From Galdieria partita (taxonomy: Eukaryota; Rhodophyta; Bangiophyceae; Galdieriales; Galdieriaceae), in the NCBI GenBank assembly GCA_025991245.1, contig BQMJ01000073.1, positions 92,138 to 156,137 on the forward strand: 64,000 nucleotides of DNA, given 5' to 3'. Every line of letters starts with the position of its first letter. The stretch's first letter is position 1. The position numbers and the translations under genes were made by a program. Below the pieces are notes generated by a model. It was not told where the DNA came from. It ran no database searches and saw nothing but the letters and a program-made list of their open reading frames with translations. Of this stretch, positions 43,156-55,300 are shown piece by piece.

Positions 43156-45807
43156 TCAGGTACTTTGCCTATCTTTTATATAAGTTCTCATACCAGCAAC
43201 AACTTTGAATTGCAACAAAGAATCATCAATACCCATCTGCTCTAATATGGTCCAGCAGTCTATGACTCCCATGTCTCGCTCCGAAAACTTGCATAGACAT
43301 TCGTAACATTGAGTTGATTCTTCCTCAGTTAAATGACAATATACTTTCAAAAAGTTCATCCAGTCAAAAGAAACTTGCACTGAGCTCGGAACAGAAATAG
43401 TTGATTCTCCTCTCGTATCTTCCATTTGCATCACATTCATATCCATCCTTGGACGAGTATTTCTTCTTTCCATCCTTCCACTATTCCTTTCAGATTCTTC
43501 AAATGGAATACGTCTTAATAAATCTACAAACGAATTGCTCAACAAATCATAAAGTGAATTCAGTTGTTCCAACCATCCAGCATTTTCTCCAAATACTCTT
43601 TCAATATCTCTACTAGCCTTGCAACCTAAAAAAGTTCGCAAAGATGTAGTTGAACATACTACAATTTGACAATGAGGAGGTATCCATAACCATTCTTCTC
43701 GTATATTCTGTGGTTGTATCTCAGAGTTGATCGAACTGTAAACAATATTATTATTATTGTCTTCATAATCAACTCCACTATTCAATATCCAGTTCTGATA
43801 ATCACTAAATTGTCTGGAAACTTCTTCAGTATACTTGTTGCTTACAATCAACAGAATGGCTGTTCAATTGTTCTGTTCCAATTCGAGCTGTGACTCCACT
43901 GGATGTAAAAATTTAGCAACTTCTGCCTTAATCATTGAACGTCCAACACCAGAACTTGACAACTGAAAACATTTCAATGCAATACCCATCAAATATACTC
44001 TCTTCTTGGTGGTTTCAGTCTCCATAGGTGTTTGCTCTGAAGAAGATTCACCTTGAATAGCAAGGAAAGAATTGGCTTTCATATCTGTTACTCGGATAAG
44101 AACATCAGGTCCATTGGAATTTTGTCGAATGGGAACAAATATTCCATCTTTTGATAAATACTTTTCAAAAAATGGTTTCCAAGCAGTGACATGGTAAGTT
44201 TCTTCGTTAGCACTATGGATTCCACTCATTGGCGAACTAAATGCTGGAACATAATTGGGAATAGGATCCACTTTTAAGCTGCCAATGGTTTCTGCAGATT
44301 CTATTGAAATATGTTCGACAAAACTATGTCGAAATATACTCAATTCTCCTAGTTTGGAACAGAAACACCATCGAACATAAAGAATAAGAGTAAATATAAT
44401 TTCAAATTTGAAACCACGACTGGAAGGTGAATCCAATCGACTGATCGATGAAAACAAAATACAAATAAAACGAAAAGGAGGAATATTCCAATATCGCGAT
44501 TGAATATGCTTTAGTACAATCTTTGGAAAAACCAACTTGAAAAATGTTTCATAGCTGTCTTCAACGGGTATCCTGCTTGCTTCGTCTTGTTCATTTCTCG
44601 ACCAACTCACATAATAAAAACCAAAATGCCTGGCAATATCCAAAACATATTCAGGATAACTTCCTGTTCCTAAACCACCAAATAGAATCTCTCTCTTTGG
44701 AATTCGAAATTCAAATATACTCGCAAGAAGCATAGAAGAAAAAACAATCATTGATTTGGGTGTCATACGAGAAAGAGTTACTACGAGAGAAGAATTCGGA
44801 GCAATTCTTTCCATTTTCACTTTCATTTCATTCTCTGAAAGATCACAAAAACTATTCCAACGTCCACATGCCTTTCCCAATTCATCTAAAACATGAACAA
44901 CATGGTAAGGAACACCACCAGTATAATCATATACTTGTTTGAAGAACCAATCGTGTCCCTCAGGATGACTAGGAAATAATATTTTTAGAATAGGTTCATT
45001 GTGATAAGTGGTATTTTGTATAAAGTACTTGAAAGTTCCTTCTGAAAAAGGATCCAATCGAAGAAAATTCAACGTTATTCGGGAAGGCATTGCATCCTCT
45101 TCTCTACTAATTATACAATCCGACCTCCCCGCAACAATACAAATTACAAAAGGTTGGCTTACAACAATTGACAAAACTCTAAAGAAGGCACGATACACGT
45201 TGTGCACTCGATTTGCTCCTTGTGTAACCATCAAATCCTTAAACAATGTGAAATCGTATTCTTCTAAAGCTCCGATTTCGTCAATAAACAAATATAAATA
45301 ACGTTTCTTGGTTACTTGCAAGAGTTTCTGTAGCCATTCTTTTGGACTACCGATATAGGAAAGAACTTGAGAAAGTAAATCTGCACCGTTGGGAAACCGG
45401 GAAAGTGCCTTCTTGCTTATCCACTCCAAAAGCGTATCTTCAAAACGTGTTCCCCTCGGCACATCGAGAAGATTCAACATAACATATAAAGTCTCGTTTA
45501 ACAGTGCGTGTAGAACAAGTTCTCCTACATTCTCCCCCTCCTCAAAGCCAGGTAAGCAACAAAAATTTTTTAAATATTGCAACAAGTTCTCTTTGTTGAT
45601 TGAAAGGAACCATTGGAAATGCTGTCCAAAAGCGCTTTTGCCACTCCCATACATTTGAGGTGCATAGCATATGTGAGGTCGAGGATTTCTCAACGTACCA
45701 TCTCGTCTCAAAGGGTACGATAATAGGAAACTCTCTGTAACTTGAAAGACCGCTGATTCTCTATTGACAAGGGGAAATTCGATACTTTCAACACGAATAG
45801 TGTTCAT
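43156..45807 (-). CDS. Large P-loop NTPase with REase-like C-terminus, split by in-frame TGA
   Basis: From ATG 45807 a 647-residue frame has Walker A APQMYGSGKSAF, Walker B YLYLFIDEIGAL, IVAGRSD and YTGGVPYHVVH, then helical domains. Near its end comes NGPDVLIRV ... NSFLAIQGES, which recalls PD-(D/E)xK nuclease cores in Crinkler/RHS effectors, with the usual Lys not obvious. TGA at 43864-43866 stops it. The same frame then stays open for 235 more codons (AILLIVSNKYTEE ... IVVCSTTSLRTFLG) to the stop at 43156, so the two parts are probably one gene of about 883 codons. The start matches the truncated paralogue at 42198. Readthrough, mutation or a weak intron are all possible. Confidence 0.55.
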
Positions 45808-48719
45808 TCTGTAAACTCGCAGCAACCACAACAAATCACCGAATCACACAACAATAATCCAACTGAGGGAATAATTTCAGTGCAACAAAAGTTCTTGAAG
45901 AAAGTTTAAGCTGTTCTATAAGAGTAGTGTATAGACTACGTATGAGAGCTTATAGTATAGTCCTACTTGCAATTGACTTTGTTGTTTTCCCTGTGACATA
46001 GTTATGTGACTTCACAGTGGACAAATAACGGATTGACTCACTTCCAGAACATTGTGTAAATTCAACAAACACAACATATTTGGGAAACTTTGTCGTCTTG
46101 AGTAGATAATGTTTGCTTGTTTTTTTAGTGTGATAATCACTTTGGGTATAAAGTTTGCTTCTAATTTTGTTGTTGGCATTTTCGGTTCGGAGGACTTTCT
46201 TTAGGTTCTACAAGTCGAGTTTTTACCTCTCTTTGAATTCATTTGAGCAGTCAACGTAGTTTAATTGGGTGTTGTTTGAAAGTAGTTTTATTAGGGAATT
46301 GTTATGCAGAGTATTGTGAAATAGGGTTGAAAATCCGCTTTGAACATATTTTGCAGTGATCCAAGCAGATTCTCAACTATGTCATGTGTTTGTTGAATAG
46401 TTTGCAATTTCCATATGTCAACTCTTGTCTATTGAGAGACTCTTGTGAAAGTGAAAAAGACGAACTAAAGTTGTATATACTTCAATTTGAACAGTCAGTG
46501 ACACTGTATGTCTTCATGAATCCTATTGCTATATTACAAATTTAGTTGAGATCTACATTCCAACTGCTAGCAAACCTAATTGTTGCTTTGAGTCGTTTCA
46601 AGACAAGCTACTTTTTCGTATCTAACAAACTCTCTGGACATATTTAAAGACGTTTCACTAATCATCCTTTGAGAATCAATTGATGATCTTCAATCAAATT
46701 GTGTCATCAACCAACGCGACCTTCCAGTTTTGTCTCAATAGTGAAAAACAAGTTTTGCAATTTATAGAGTTGTATAGTTTGTATAATTTGTGTTACAACT
46801 ACGTTTGAGAATTCAAAAAAGAAATCTAGGGTTTCTTTGTTTCCTGTGGAACATTGAAATGGAGTTGCTTAGAGAAAGAATATATGAACTTGAGGTGACT
46901 TCTTGAGAAACATATTTTATGATTGAATAATTTCTTTCATTGACTTGAAAGATATTCTGAAATCAACAGTGCTTCCGGTTAAGGAAAATCAAGGTACTCT
47001 GAGATTTTAATACTTGTTTAACACTCTTCCAGTTTAAGCTATTCCATTGCTTGTCTTTTCTCCATCAACCAGACTATATAGACCTCCACTAGATTAAAAG
47101 AAGTTCAATTGTCTACAAAAGAATCTTCACAGTATCACACAGCAAAGGTTGTTATCCAATACAGACAAGAAAAGGAATCCGTTCAACTCAATGCTTCCTT
47201 TGAAGAGTTACGATTTGTCTACTTCTGATATCTATCCTGCAGGATACTTCACCTATCTAATCGAACATTGTCGAATATATGTGAACTTTGAACGACTGGC
47301 TGAAAATACCCCATCTACTCAAAGTGATATCATGCAAAGTTATTTTTGAGTTAAATTTTTCTTCACTTTATGAAAGAGGCAATGGAACACACCAATTTAT
47401 CAGAGCTTGCGACTTTCGTTACTCGCTGCAAGAAAGAAGTCTCAATCGAAAGTCATTGATAGTATGATGTTCACAATTCTGAGCTATGAGTATTGAAATC
47501 TTTACGTCTCCTTCTTTGGGAACCTAAGTTTCAAAGGTTGAACAAGTGGATTTGGCTTTACGTTTTGAAATATTTTTGGATACTGTCAGAATTTTAGTTT
47601 TGTCGAGACACTGAAGTTTCTAACAAAATTGTTGTAGATTTGATGCGTTGTTTTCAGAGTAACTGTGAGATGAGAATGGAAATTCAAGTCGAATTGGTAA
47701 CTTGAAACCTTGCTTCGTGTCTTGTTAAAGTACTTTGTATACTTTAAAAGTATCTCATTGAGTTGTTGTTGATTTCTTCCCTTGTGGCATTCTACAAGTT
47801 TTGTTAGAGCAAAAAGATTTTATCTTTGGAAGCAACGACTGTACAACTCATTTGGGCTTATCTATTCTTGGAATCCTTTCAGGATGGTCGGTTGTTGACT
47901 GCTGAATTTTGTGCCACTATATACTATCGTTGACTTTGCTAAAGTCACCGTTTGCTTCAAAGTACATCTTCCAGAAAATCTCAGTAAAAGTTGCTAGTAC
48001 TAGTTACCGTCCATATGTCTAGGAATTCTTGATCCTTGTTTCACAAAAATAAAACGCAAGGTAGAATTTTTATTCAGCAACATAAGGATTGATTCACATT
48101 CCTCACTACAGTCTTCTATGATAGCATTCTAGGGTATGGGACAAACTTCCTTCTTGACAACTGTAATCAGCACTCTTTTGGAGTCCTTACTTAACCCAAC
48201 CACAGGTATAGCTGGAATTGTTGAAAACGTTCGATTCACAAAACGTTAACCAAGTGTTTACAATTCAAACAATGTGGAAGCTAACCATCTTAAAACTCAA
48301 CGTGTTCTGTTTGGGCTTGTGAGATCAAAGAAAAACTCCTTGTCAACAACAAGTCGAATCCAATGCTACCAAATCTTCAGTTGCTTTCTCGTTACTTTCA
48401 CTTGGTTAAGAAACCTGAATTATCGGGTACAACAGTGAGTCTGATTCAACTCAAACTTTTTACTGACAGTCTGTAAACGAATTCCAACCATACAATTCCC
48501 TAACACAAAAAGAATAGAGCTTCAACAGTCTTTTAACTCTCTAGTTTCAGGTTCTTTTGGAAATTTCTCTACAATTATACAAGAAACGATATAGTTTGTA
48601 CCTTTTAAAGGCACCCTTTCATACCACCTCCTTTCTAAGCTCTTCCAAACGTTCTTTCATTAGAACTTATTGGTTGAGAACAGGAGCTAAATAGTTGTAT
48701 TATGCAACCCGCTTCAAAG
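45808..48719. other. Gene-poor region; one possible decayed small gene
   Basis: Mostly T-rich noncoding sequence. At 46858-47349 pieces look coding: MELLRERIYELE, then LKEVQLSTKESS and VVIQYRQEKESVQL in one frame, and SYDLSTSDIYPAGYF to a stop at 47349 in another. No consistent splice chain was found. A weak copy of repeat R lies at about 47540-47760. Nothing else is supported. Confidence 0.4.
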
Positions 48720-49680
48720 TGGATAAAGTCTGTATATGAAAATTTTTTTTGAGTTTCAACGAGAAACATCTTGAGAATAGACTAGAAAGTTTTTCTTTTT
48801 TTGGATACTGTTTAAACCTGGGTTGTTTTGGTCGTAACTTTGTAGCCACTAGGTTTGAACCTTGTGGTTGGTTAACATCGGAGTTCAAAAGAGATTTATC
48901 TGCAGAAACATTGTGAAGGGAGAGGTTGATTACGATCGATAAAGAGAGATTGTTTGGAAACAACTACCATAGCTTTGCACATTCTTGGTTCTTTAGATGA
49001 GAATAGTGTAAAAGAAGATAATTTGTAGTAGTCATAACATTATAGGAACCTTTTAACCTGAACGAGTTGTATATACATACTTGTGGAAAGATTTATTTTA
49101 CTGAGGTTAGCGAAAACATTATAGCAAATTAAGTAGATCGTTTGATAAATGTCCAAAGTATTTTGAAAACTAAAGCAAAGGAAGAAATATTCGCTACGAG
49201 AACAAACGTTGATCACTACGATAAGGTAGAATAGTGTATGTTGAATTAACAAAGTGCAGAGATCTTGAAAAATATTGTATTCGAAACAAGTTGTCTAGTA
49301 AAGGATTGAGTGAATGAGATGAAATAAAAGAGATTGTTTCAAAAATATATCATATTTGATGAACATTCCACATTCTAAAGCTGTTTTGGGAAATAGTTCG
49401 AATTCAAATTTGCAAACACAATTCATTGAGTTTTGTCAATCACTCAAGTTTTATTTTTTCGTTTGGTTCCCTTTATCGATATCCACGATATGTAAAGATT
49501 GTATGCAAAAGAATGAATGTGGTAAAGGAAAGGCGAATATGACTCGTTCAAGTAGTTACTACTCAAAAAGAATTTACTTGAATTATTCGGTTGATTGATA
49601 AATTTTATTGGCAAGATCAAGAATTATAAAGAAAGTTATGGGTTTTTAGAACCTTGTACACTCAAGCGACAATCAATCAA
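48720..49680. repeat. Dispersed repeat family S, copy 3
   Basis: Matches 26150-27635 with one internal loss: the block CCTGGGTTGTTTTGGTCG ... GGTTTGAACCTTG (48818-48868), TTTGCACATTC near 48973, TATATACATAC near 49070 and the terminal TAGAACCTTGTA block. Confidence 0.55.
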
Positions 49681-50639
49681 CCGTTTCTTTTCATTCTACT
49701 TCACGTGTCATTGAAGCTCTTCTCGTCTTAAAGCTTTTGTAGCTTTGGCAGTATGTGAGACAGTATGGAACAGAAAGAGAATAGATTCATTTTTACTCCT
49801 CGAATAGTGAAAAGTTGCAAAAAGTAACAACAAAAAAGGGCCAAAAGATTGCACAATGGAGATCATCATACTATACAAGGAGAAGCCACTGAGAAAGAAT
49901 GGAATTCAAACTATAGTCCAACTTTATTTCTAGACACAGAAGGAAGGAAGACAGTTGTACTGCAAAAAACAGAAACAAAGAATCAACTGTTTTTCAATAT
50001 ATAACAAAGTAGCTTAGCTGATGAATGAATCTCTTAATTCAATTACTCTTAAATAAAAGTTGAACAAGACAATTCATAAGCGTACATATTGAGAAGCCTA
50101 CAAAGTGATTCTAAGTTTAACCCTGCTGAGAATAGAAAAAAAAAGACTTAAAATGTTTCAATCAAAACACAAAGTTCATCTTTTAGGGAATTCAACAAGA
50201 CTACCAGTGTAATAGCCATCAGAATCTTCATCATAGCCATTTTAGTGTCATCAACGGGAAATAATATGGTATACTTTTAGCTTACAGAAGTGATTCAACT
50301 TGAATGAATTTGGCAATCGACATTTGAAAACGTTTTTCTATGTAAAATGGATTCGAAACAATCTTATAAAGAAGAATTGGGTTTCGACTCCAATTCGTCT
50401 GACAGCATTGCCTAAATGGATACAAATATAGTAGAATTGTAACCATAGACAGATGAGTTTTGAATCACAAGAACATTTCAAGTATAGAATAGAAGCTGCG
50501 TATTAACTCAATTCATTTTGTTGGATAATAGCATTGTGATGCGTAAACAGATTCAAGATTCAGTGAAAGTAAAATAATTCCACTTCAATGGAATAATACT
50601 GCCTCAAAGCAAAACGATAAATTTCGACAGTAATGCCTA
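49681..50639. other. Intergenic, no gene seen
   Basis: AT-rich, no open frame with features. Confidence 0.5.
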
Positions 50640-51110
50640 AAACGTCAAAGAATAGGTTTCGAGAAACTTTTCAAGACCAAACTTTGCCATCAAGACCTGC
50701 TAGTGTTGGTTGTAAACTTTCAAGATTTGACACTTGAGCTCCATAAAGCTTGAAAAGTATTGATCTTTAGTCCAAGTTCACGTTGAACGTACCTCAACTT
50801 GGATCCTTGTTGAAAACTGTCGCTCTTCATTTTCTGGTAACTTTATAGGCGTTTCTTACTATGTAGAGTACTATAAAAAGAAAAGTCGGTACAAAAAGTT
50901 CCCATTTGTTTTTTAAGTTTGAACCCCTTTTCCCTATACAGTCTTGTAGTGTAACTTGGTCTTTCAAGTCCAAGCATACTACAAAGTCTAGTCTAGTCTT
51001 GTGAATCGTTATTGTGAATCTTCTTTTGTGTCGCACTCATCAAGGTCTTTTGTAGCACTCGAAGTACATTCTGATTTGATTCTTGTATTCTTCAAACAAC
51101 CAGTTCCTTT
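50640..51110. repeat. Dispersed repeat family S, copy 4 (partial)
   Basis: Shares the marker region (GACCAAACTTTG ... TTGAGCTCCATAAAGCTTGAAAAG) and the following block around GTGTAACTTGGTCTTTC with copy 5 at 52740-54000. Confidence 0.5.
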
Positions 51111-51184
51111 ATTTGTGAGTTTATGACCATTTAAAGTCTCTTATCCAACTAAAGAGGAGACATGAGCGGTTTGCTTTGATTGGA

Positions 51185-51760
51185 ATAGACGAGGTGATGA
51201 TGGCAGCTTTCAACCTTCTGTTGACAGACATGAAGAATCACCAAAGTTGCGATATATGAGCTAGTTGATTGGGAATTAGACAAAGCTTTATGACTGTTTG
51301 AGCGCTTGACCAGTTGCTATGTTTCCAAATTGTACAACAGATATTTTTCTAAGTTTGAGTTTTTGGCGTTGCGTTTTAGAATAAATGTGGATAATAGCCA
51401 ACTTTGAAAGTTTTCATGAGAGTGGGGTTTTGATATAACTATTGTAGATTCTTCTGTGGTTTTTATCAGAGAAACTCTGAGGGAACTAGAATCGAGAGTG
51501 AGTCCCGGTACTAGCTTCATAACGTGTTGAAGTATTTTGGGTATAGTTGAAGAGTTTATGACTCAGTTGCTTCTTTCTTGCCTCTTTGCTTTTCTTTGTT
51601 GGGTTTACTAGTGTAGGCAATTCTTTGTCTTGGGAAGCTACCTTGACAATTTGGTTATCTTTCTCCAACTTTGGAGTGTTCTAGTATTTCCAGAATTTTC
51701 CGTGTTTTATTGTTGAATTTTGTGAAACACAGACTGTTTGAAACTTTGCTGGGTTCAAGG
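51185..51760. repeat. Dispersed repeat family R, copy 2
   Basis: Collinear with 32230-32730. Here it is joined to an S repeat on its left and is not followed by helicase sequence. Confidence 0.6.
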
Positions 51761-52739
51761 ATCTGCGCTGGTGATTGTTGCTGTCAAGGGACAAAACAAG
51801 GCAAGGTTCTTGCAACGATACTTACTATTTGAGTCGTGACGCTATGCTATTATGAACAGTTTTCATATATAGACTTTATACAAAATAGAGAGAGTCAACA
51901 ACTGATTCTTTATTTTCGCAATACAATTATACAAAAATAGAATATGCTTCACTTGGTCTATGTATTCAAGCGAGTTGAGAAACTTGACTGGATTCTTTAT
52001 CAACATTCTTGTAGGCAAAATTATATACATCTCTCACTTCCAATGTGTACTTGAATCACGTTTTGTTGATAATTGAAATACTCGACCAGAGTGTATAAAC
52101 TCAAATCTGCAAAAGTCTAAAAAGTCCTTGATACTGGTAACGCATAATTCACAGTCCTCCAAGTTGCAAACAGTTCAGCTAGACATTGATCAGCACAAGT
52201 GTTCACTCTACTTGCCGAAATTTTCTATATGACAATTTGGCGACTACACACCCAATCTTTCCAAGTTGTAGGAAACACGCTCTTCTTGTTGAAAGTGGCA
52301 GATTATACTTTCTTGAAATGATTCCTATCGATTAGAGCTCAATGTTCTCCAAATCAACTTGAAGCAAGTAAATCTCCAAGGTAAATAACAAAGGTGAGTT
52401 TATCTCACTATACTATGGCGGGCTTTACTCTCAGGGGTATGACGACACTCATTCTAACACAACTGTTCTCTTCAAATAATGCAACGTTAGAGAATCAATA
52501 GTATTCTAGGTAAACCTTTGAGTGGAAGGTTCCCTTGGAAAGTGCTCACTAGGTACACATGAAACTATATATGGCACTTTTGACGGTACTCGAAGAGCTC
52601 TTCAACGTCACTTTGCCCAATCTCTCTTTGTGATTGTTTTGCTCAACTGTGGCTGCAGTTGCTTTGTTACCATCTGTTTTGAAGTGGATAAAATTGTTCC
52701 TTTTTATGAAAATATAACTAGTTGAATTTAGAGGAGAAC
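51761..52739. other. Intergenic, no gene seen
   Basis: No coding signal. Short mixed-composition DNA between repeats. Confidence 0.5.
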
Positions 52740-54000
52740 TTTTAGTACGACCAAACTTTGAGGTTTTATGATTTCGCACTTTTTGAAATACCAACCAAGG
52801 CCCGGTTTGGTTTGGTCGTTTCCTGTCAACGACTTGGCTTGAACCTGAAAGTCGCTTCCAAGTTCCTGTCGAATGCAACGTAGGTGTTGTTCGAGAGAAT
52901 TTGTTGATCTTTAGTCTCTGGTCTGTTTGGAGACGTTGACCCTGCGGATTACTGGGGAACCAGTCGGCACAAAGGCTCCAAAGAGTCTTTGACCTTGAAT
53001 CCTTGTCCCACTCTAGTCTTCCAATGTAACTTGGTTTTTCCAGTTGAATTGTACTACTAATTGTTGTCCTGTGAACAACAGAGGAGGACTCTCTCTTGTG
53101 AACAATTACCAAGATCGTTTGTAACAATCGGAGTATATTCTGAGTTGATTCTCTTTGGTTCGTACAAAAACGATTCTTGTCATTGTCAGTTTTTGTCTAT
53201 TGAGAATCTATTGCCCAAATGGAGAGGGGAGATCGACTCGTGGCAACTGAACTGCACAGTTCAACTGTGAGTTGCTGTTTCGAAAACGGACGTGAACAGA
53301 GTTTGTACATCCACTTTGAAGCATCTTTACGTCGTTGTTTGCTAATCTTACTTGACGAGGTCACTTGAAGGATGCAAATTCGAAACAAAACTTGGAAGAA
53401 AAAGAGCGTCTGATGGGAAAAACTTTCACAAAAGAGAGGCTTCGCAACTCGTTGGCATAGTGTATGTTTGGAATAGCTACCGTAGTCTTTTGTGCTCAAG
53501 TCTATAAATACTTAGCAGTTGACAGTTTGTGAGGCACAGTTTTGGAAAGGATATTGTTTGAACAGTATTACTGTTGGCACTTAAATAGCCCTGTCTTTCT
53601 ATTGGGAAATCACAACCAGCTATGCAACGTACAATTCTATAAAAAGGCTGACAAGCACAAAGTATACAAACTGGCAACTGTCCACGAATTTATAAATACA
53701 TTGCTCATTTTAGACACAGCGATTCTTTCAGCATATTAAATTACTTTACTGAGCAACATTCCTATATATGCGCAAGATATTCCAGGATCTTCCTACGTTG
53801 CAAAGCAAAATTGAGCAAGACATGAATATTTTATTCCTGATGCCCTGTTTACTTGAACGATCGATCTTCATACTCGTGGGTACGGTTGCCAAAATTTTAT
53901 TTTCGTAGAAGTCTAGCGTCCGTGAATGAATACACGCTGAATTTCGTGACTAGTTAATTATACAAGAAGAACTCTAGCCAACATTTGGATTGTCACAATG
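52740..54000. repeat. Dispersed repeat family S, copy 5
   Basis: The most complete partner of copy 2 (36830-38130). A minus-strand frame at 52549-53127 lies across it and has no domain, so I treat it as chance. Confidence 0.6.
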
Positions 54001-55300
54001 ATGAAAATGTCTGAAAGGCAAGGAATTTTTTCCTTTCAATTGATAATAAAAAATGTACACGACCGTAATTTCATTTATAGACAAATTACCTTGTCATTTA
54101 CATACAAACGAGAAAGACTTTTAGAAAAGAAAGAAAGACAAACACCAACTGCAATACACAGTACAAAAAGGACCATTATAGAAGAAAAATACAATTGATA
54201 ATATCTAAGAAATCGAATCTTGGCAATTTGCATATGCTTTAACCCAATTCAGGAGAGACGAAAAACTCAACGTTTAGCCACCTGTGTCACAAAGGTGTAA
54301 ACAGAGAGACTTCAAAGAGTCAACGCAAATTCTTAAAAAGAGGCAAAGACTAGAATTGACCATTCAAGTTTTACCAATCAGCCAATCAGAATTATTCACA
54401 ATTGGGCAGAGCTGGGGCCAATGCAGTAGAGCTATCACCCAACGCCAAAAAAGAAAGTTCTCGTATCGCTTCATAAAAAAAACTTTATTATGACGAATAA
54501 CTATACAAAAATGCTTCTAAGACCAGAGTTTAAAAGAAAAGTTTCAAAGAACCCAATAGCAATCAAAACGGTAAGTAGAGATGCAATACAATTGACATGA
54601 GAAGCTTTATTTATCACAGAAACTTATTGAAGACAACATGTACTTGTGAGAGTTTTACAAAGAATATTCAATTGAAAAGAGAAAAGGAAAACCAAAAATT
54701 TCTGGCAACAACAATATCAGTTCAAAACAAACTACTCAGCCAAAACAAGGACAAACGCAATCAAATTTCTAAATTACAGAAAGTCTAGGAGAAGAAAAGG
54801 TTTACGAAATTTTATGTAAGCCAGTGGCGAATTAAAACAATTAGGAAAACATATAAAAGCGGACCATACAAAAAGTTCAGGCTAAAATACATTAAAACTA
54901 TAAAGTTGTCTATAATGCACAATGCTGAAATCATTTCCAATTACACTGTGATTTGAAAGAGAAAAAAAATCAACATAAAAACACCTAAAATAGTACCTGG
55001 AAAATATTACATATTCAAAAACCATACACACTCAACGAGAAGAAATGCAATTTTACAAAGAAACCTCTCTTCTTTACAAGAGACTAAATTAGAAAGTGAT
55101 ATCTGTGAAACCAATTGTAGCAAGTAATATATAGAACCTTAGTAGATTGTGTTGCAAATGAAAAACTTGTTGCATTGTAGATTTTACTAGGCAGAATTAG
55201 AATCCAAGCTGGGTCGTTGGGAAATCCAGGAAGAAGTTATTTGAGTTCACATGAGGGTTCATTGATTCATTTCCCCTCACTTTCCTCTATTGCCTTTTGG
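54001..55300. other. A-rich noncoding sequence
   Basis: Strongly A-rich on the plus strand with many short A-runs. Only short featureless frames. Confidence 0.5.

Noticed and set aside
52549-53127. 192-codon minus-strand ORF
   Set aside because: Lies across dispersed repeat S copy 5; the corresponding frame is not kept in the partner copy at 36.8 kb.
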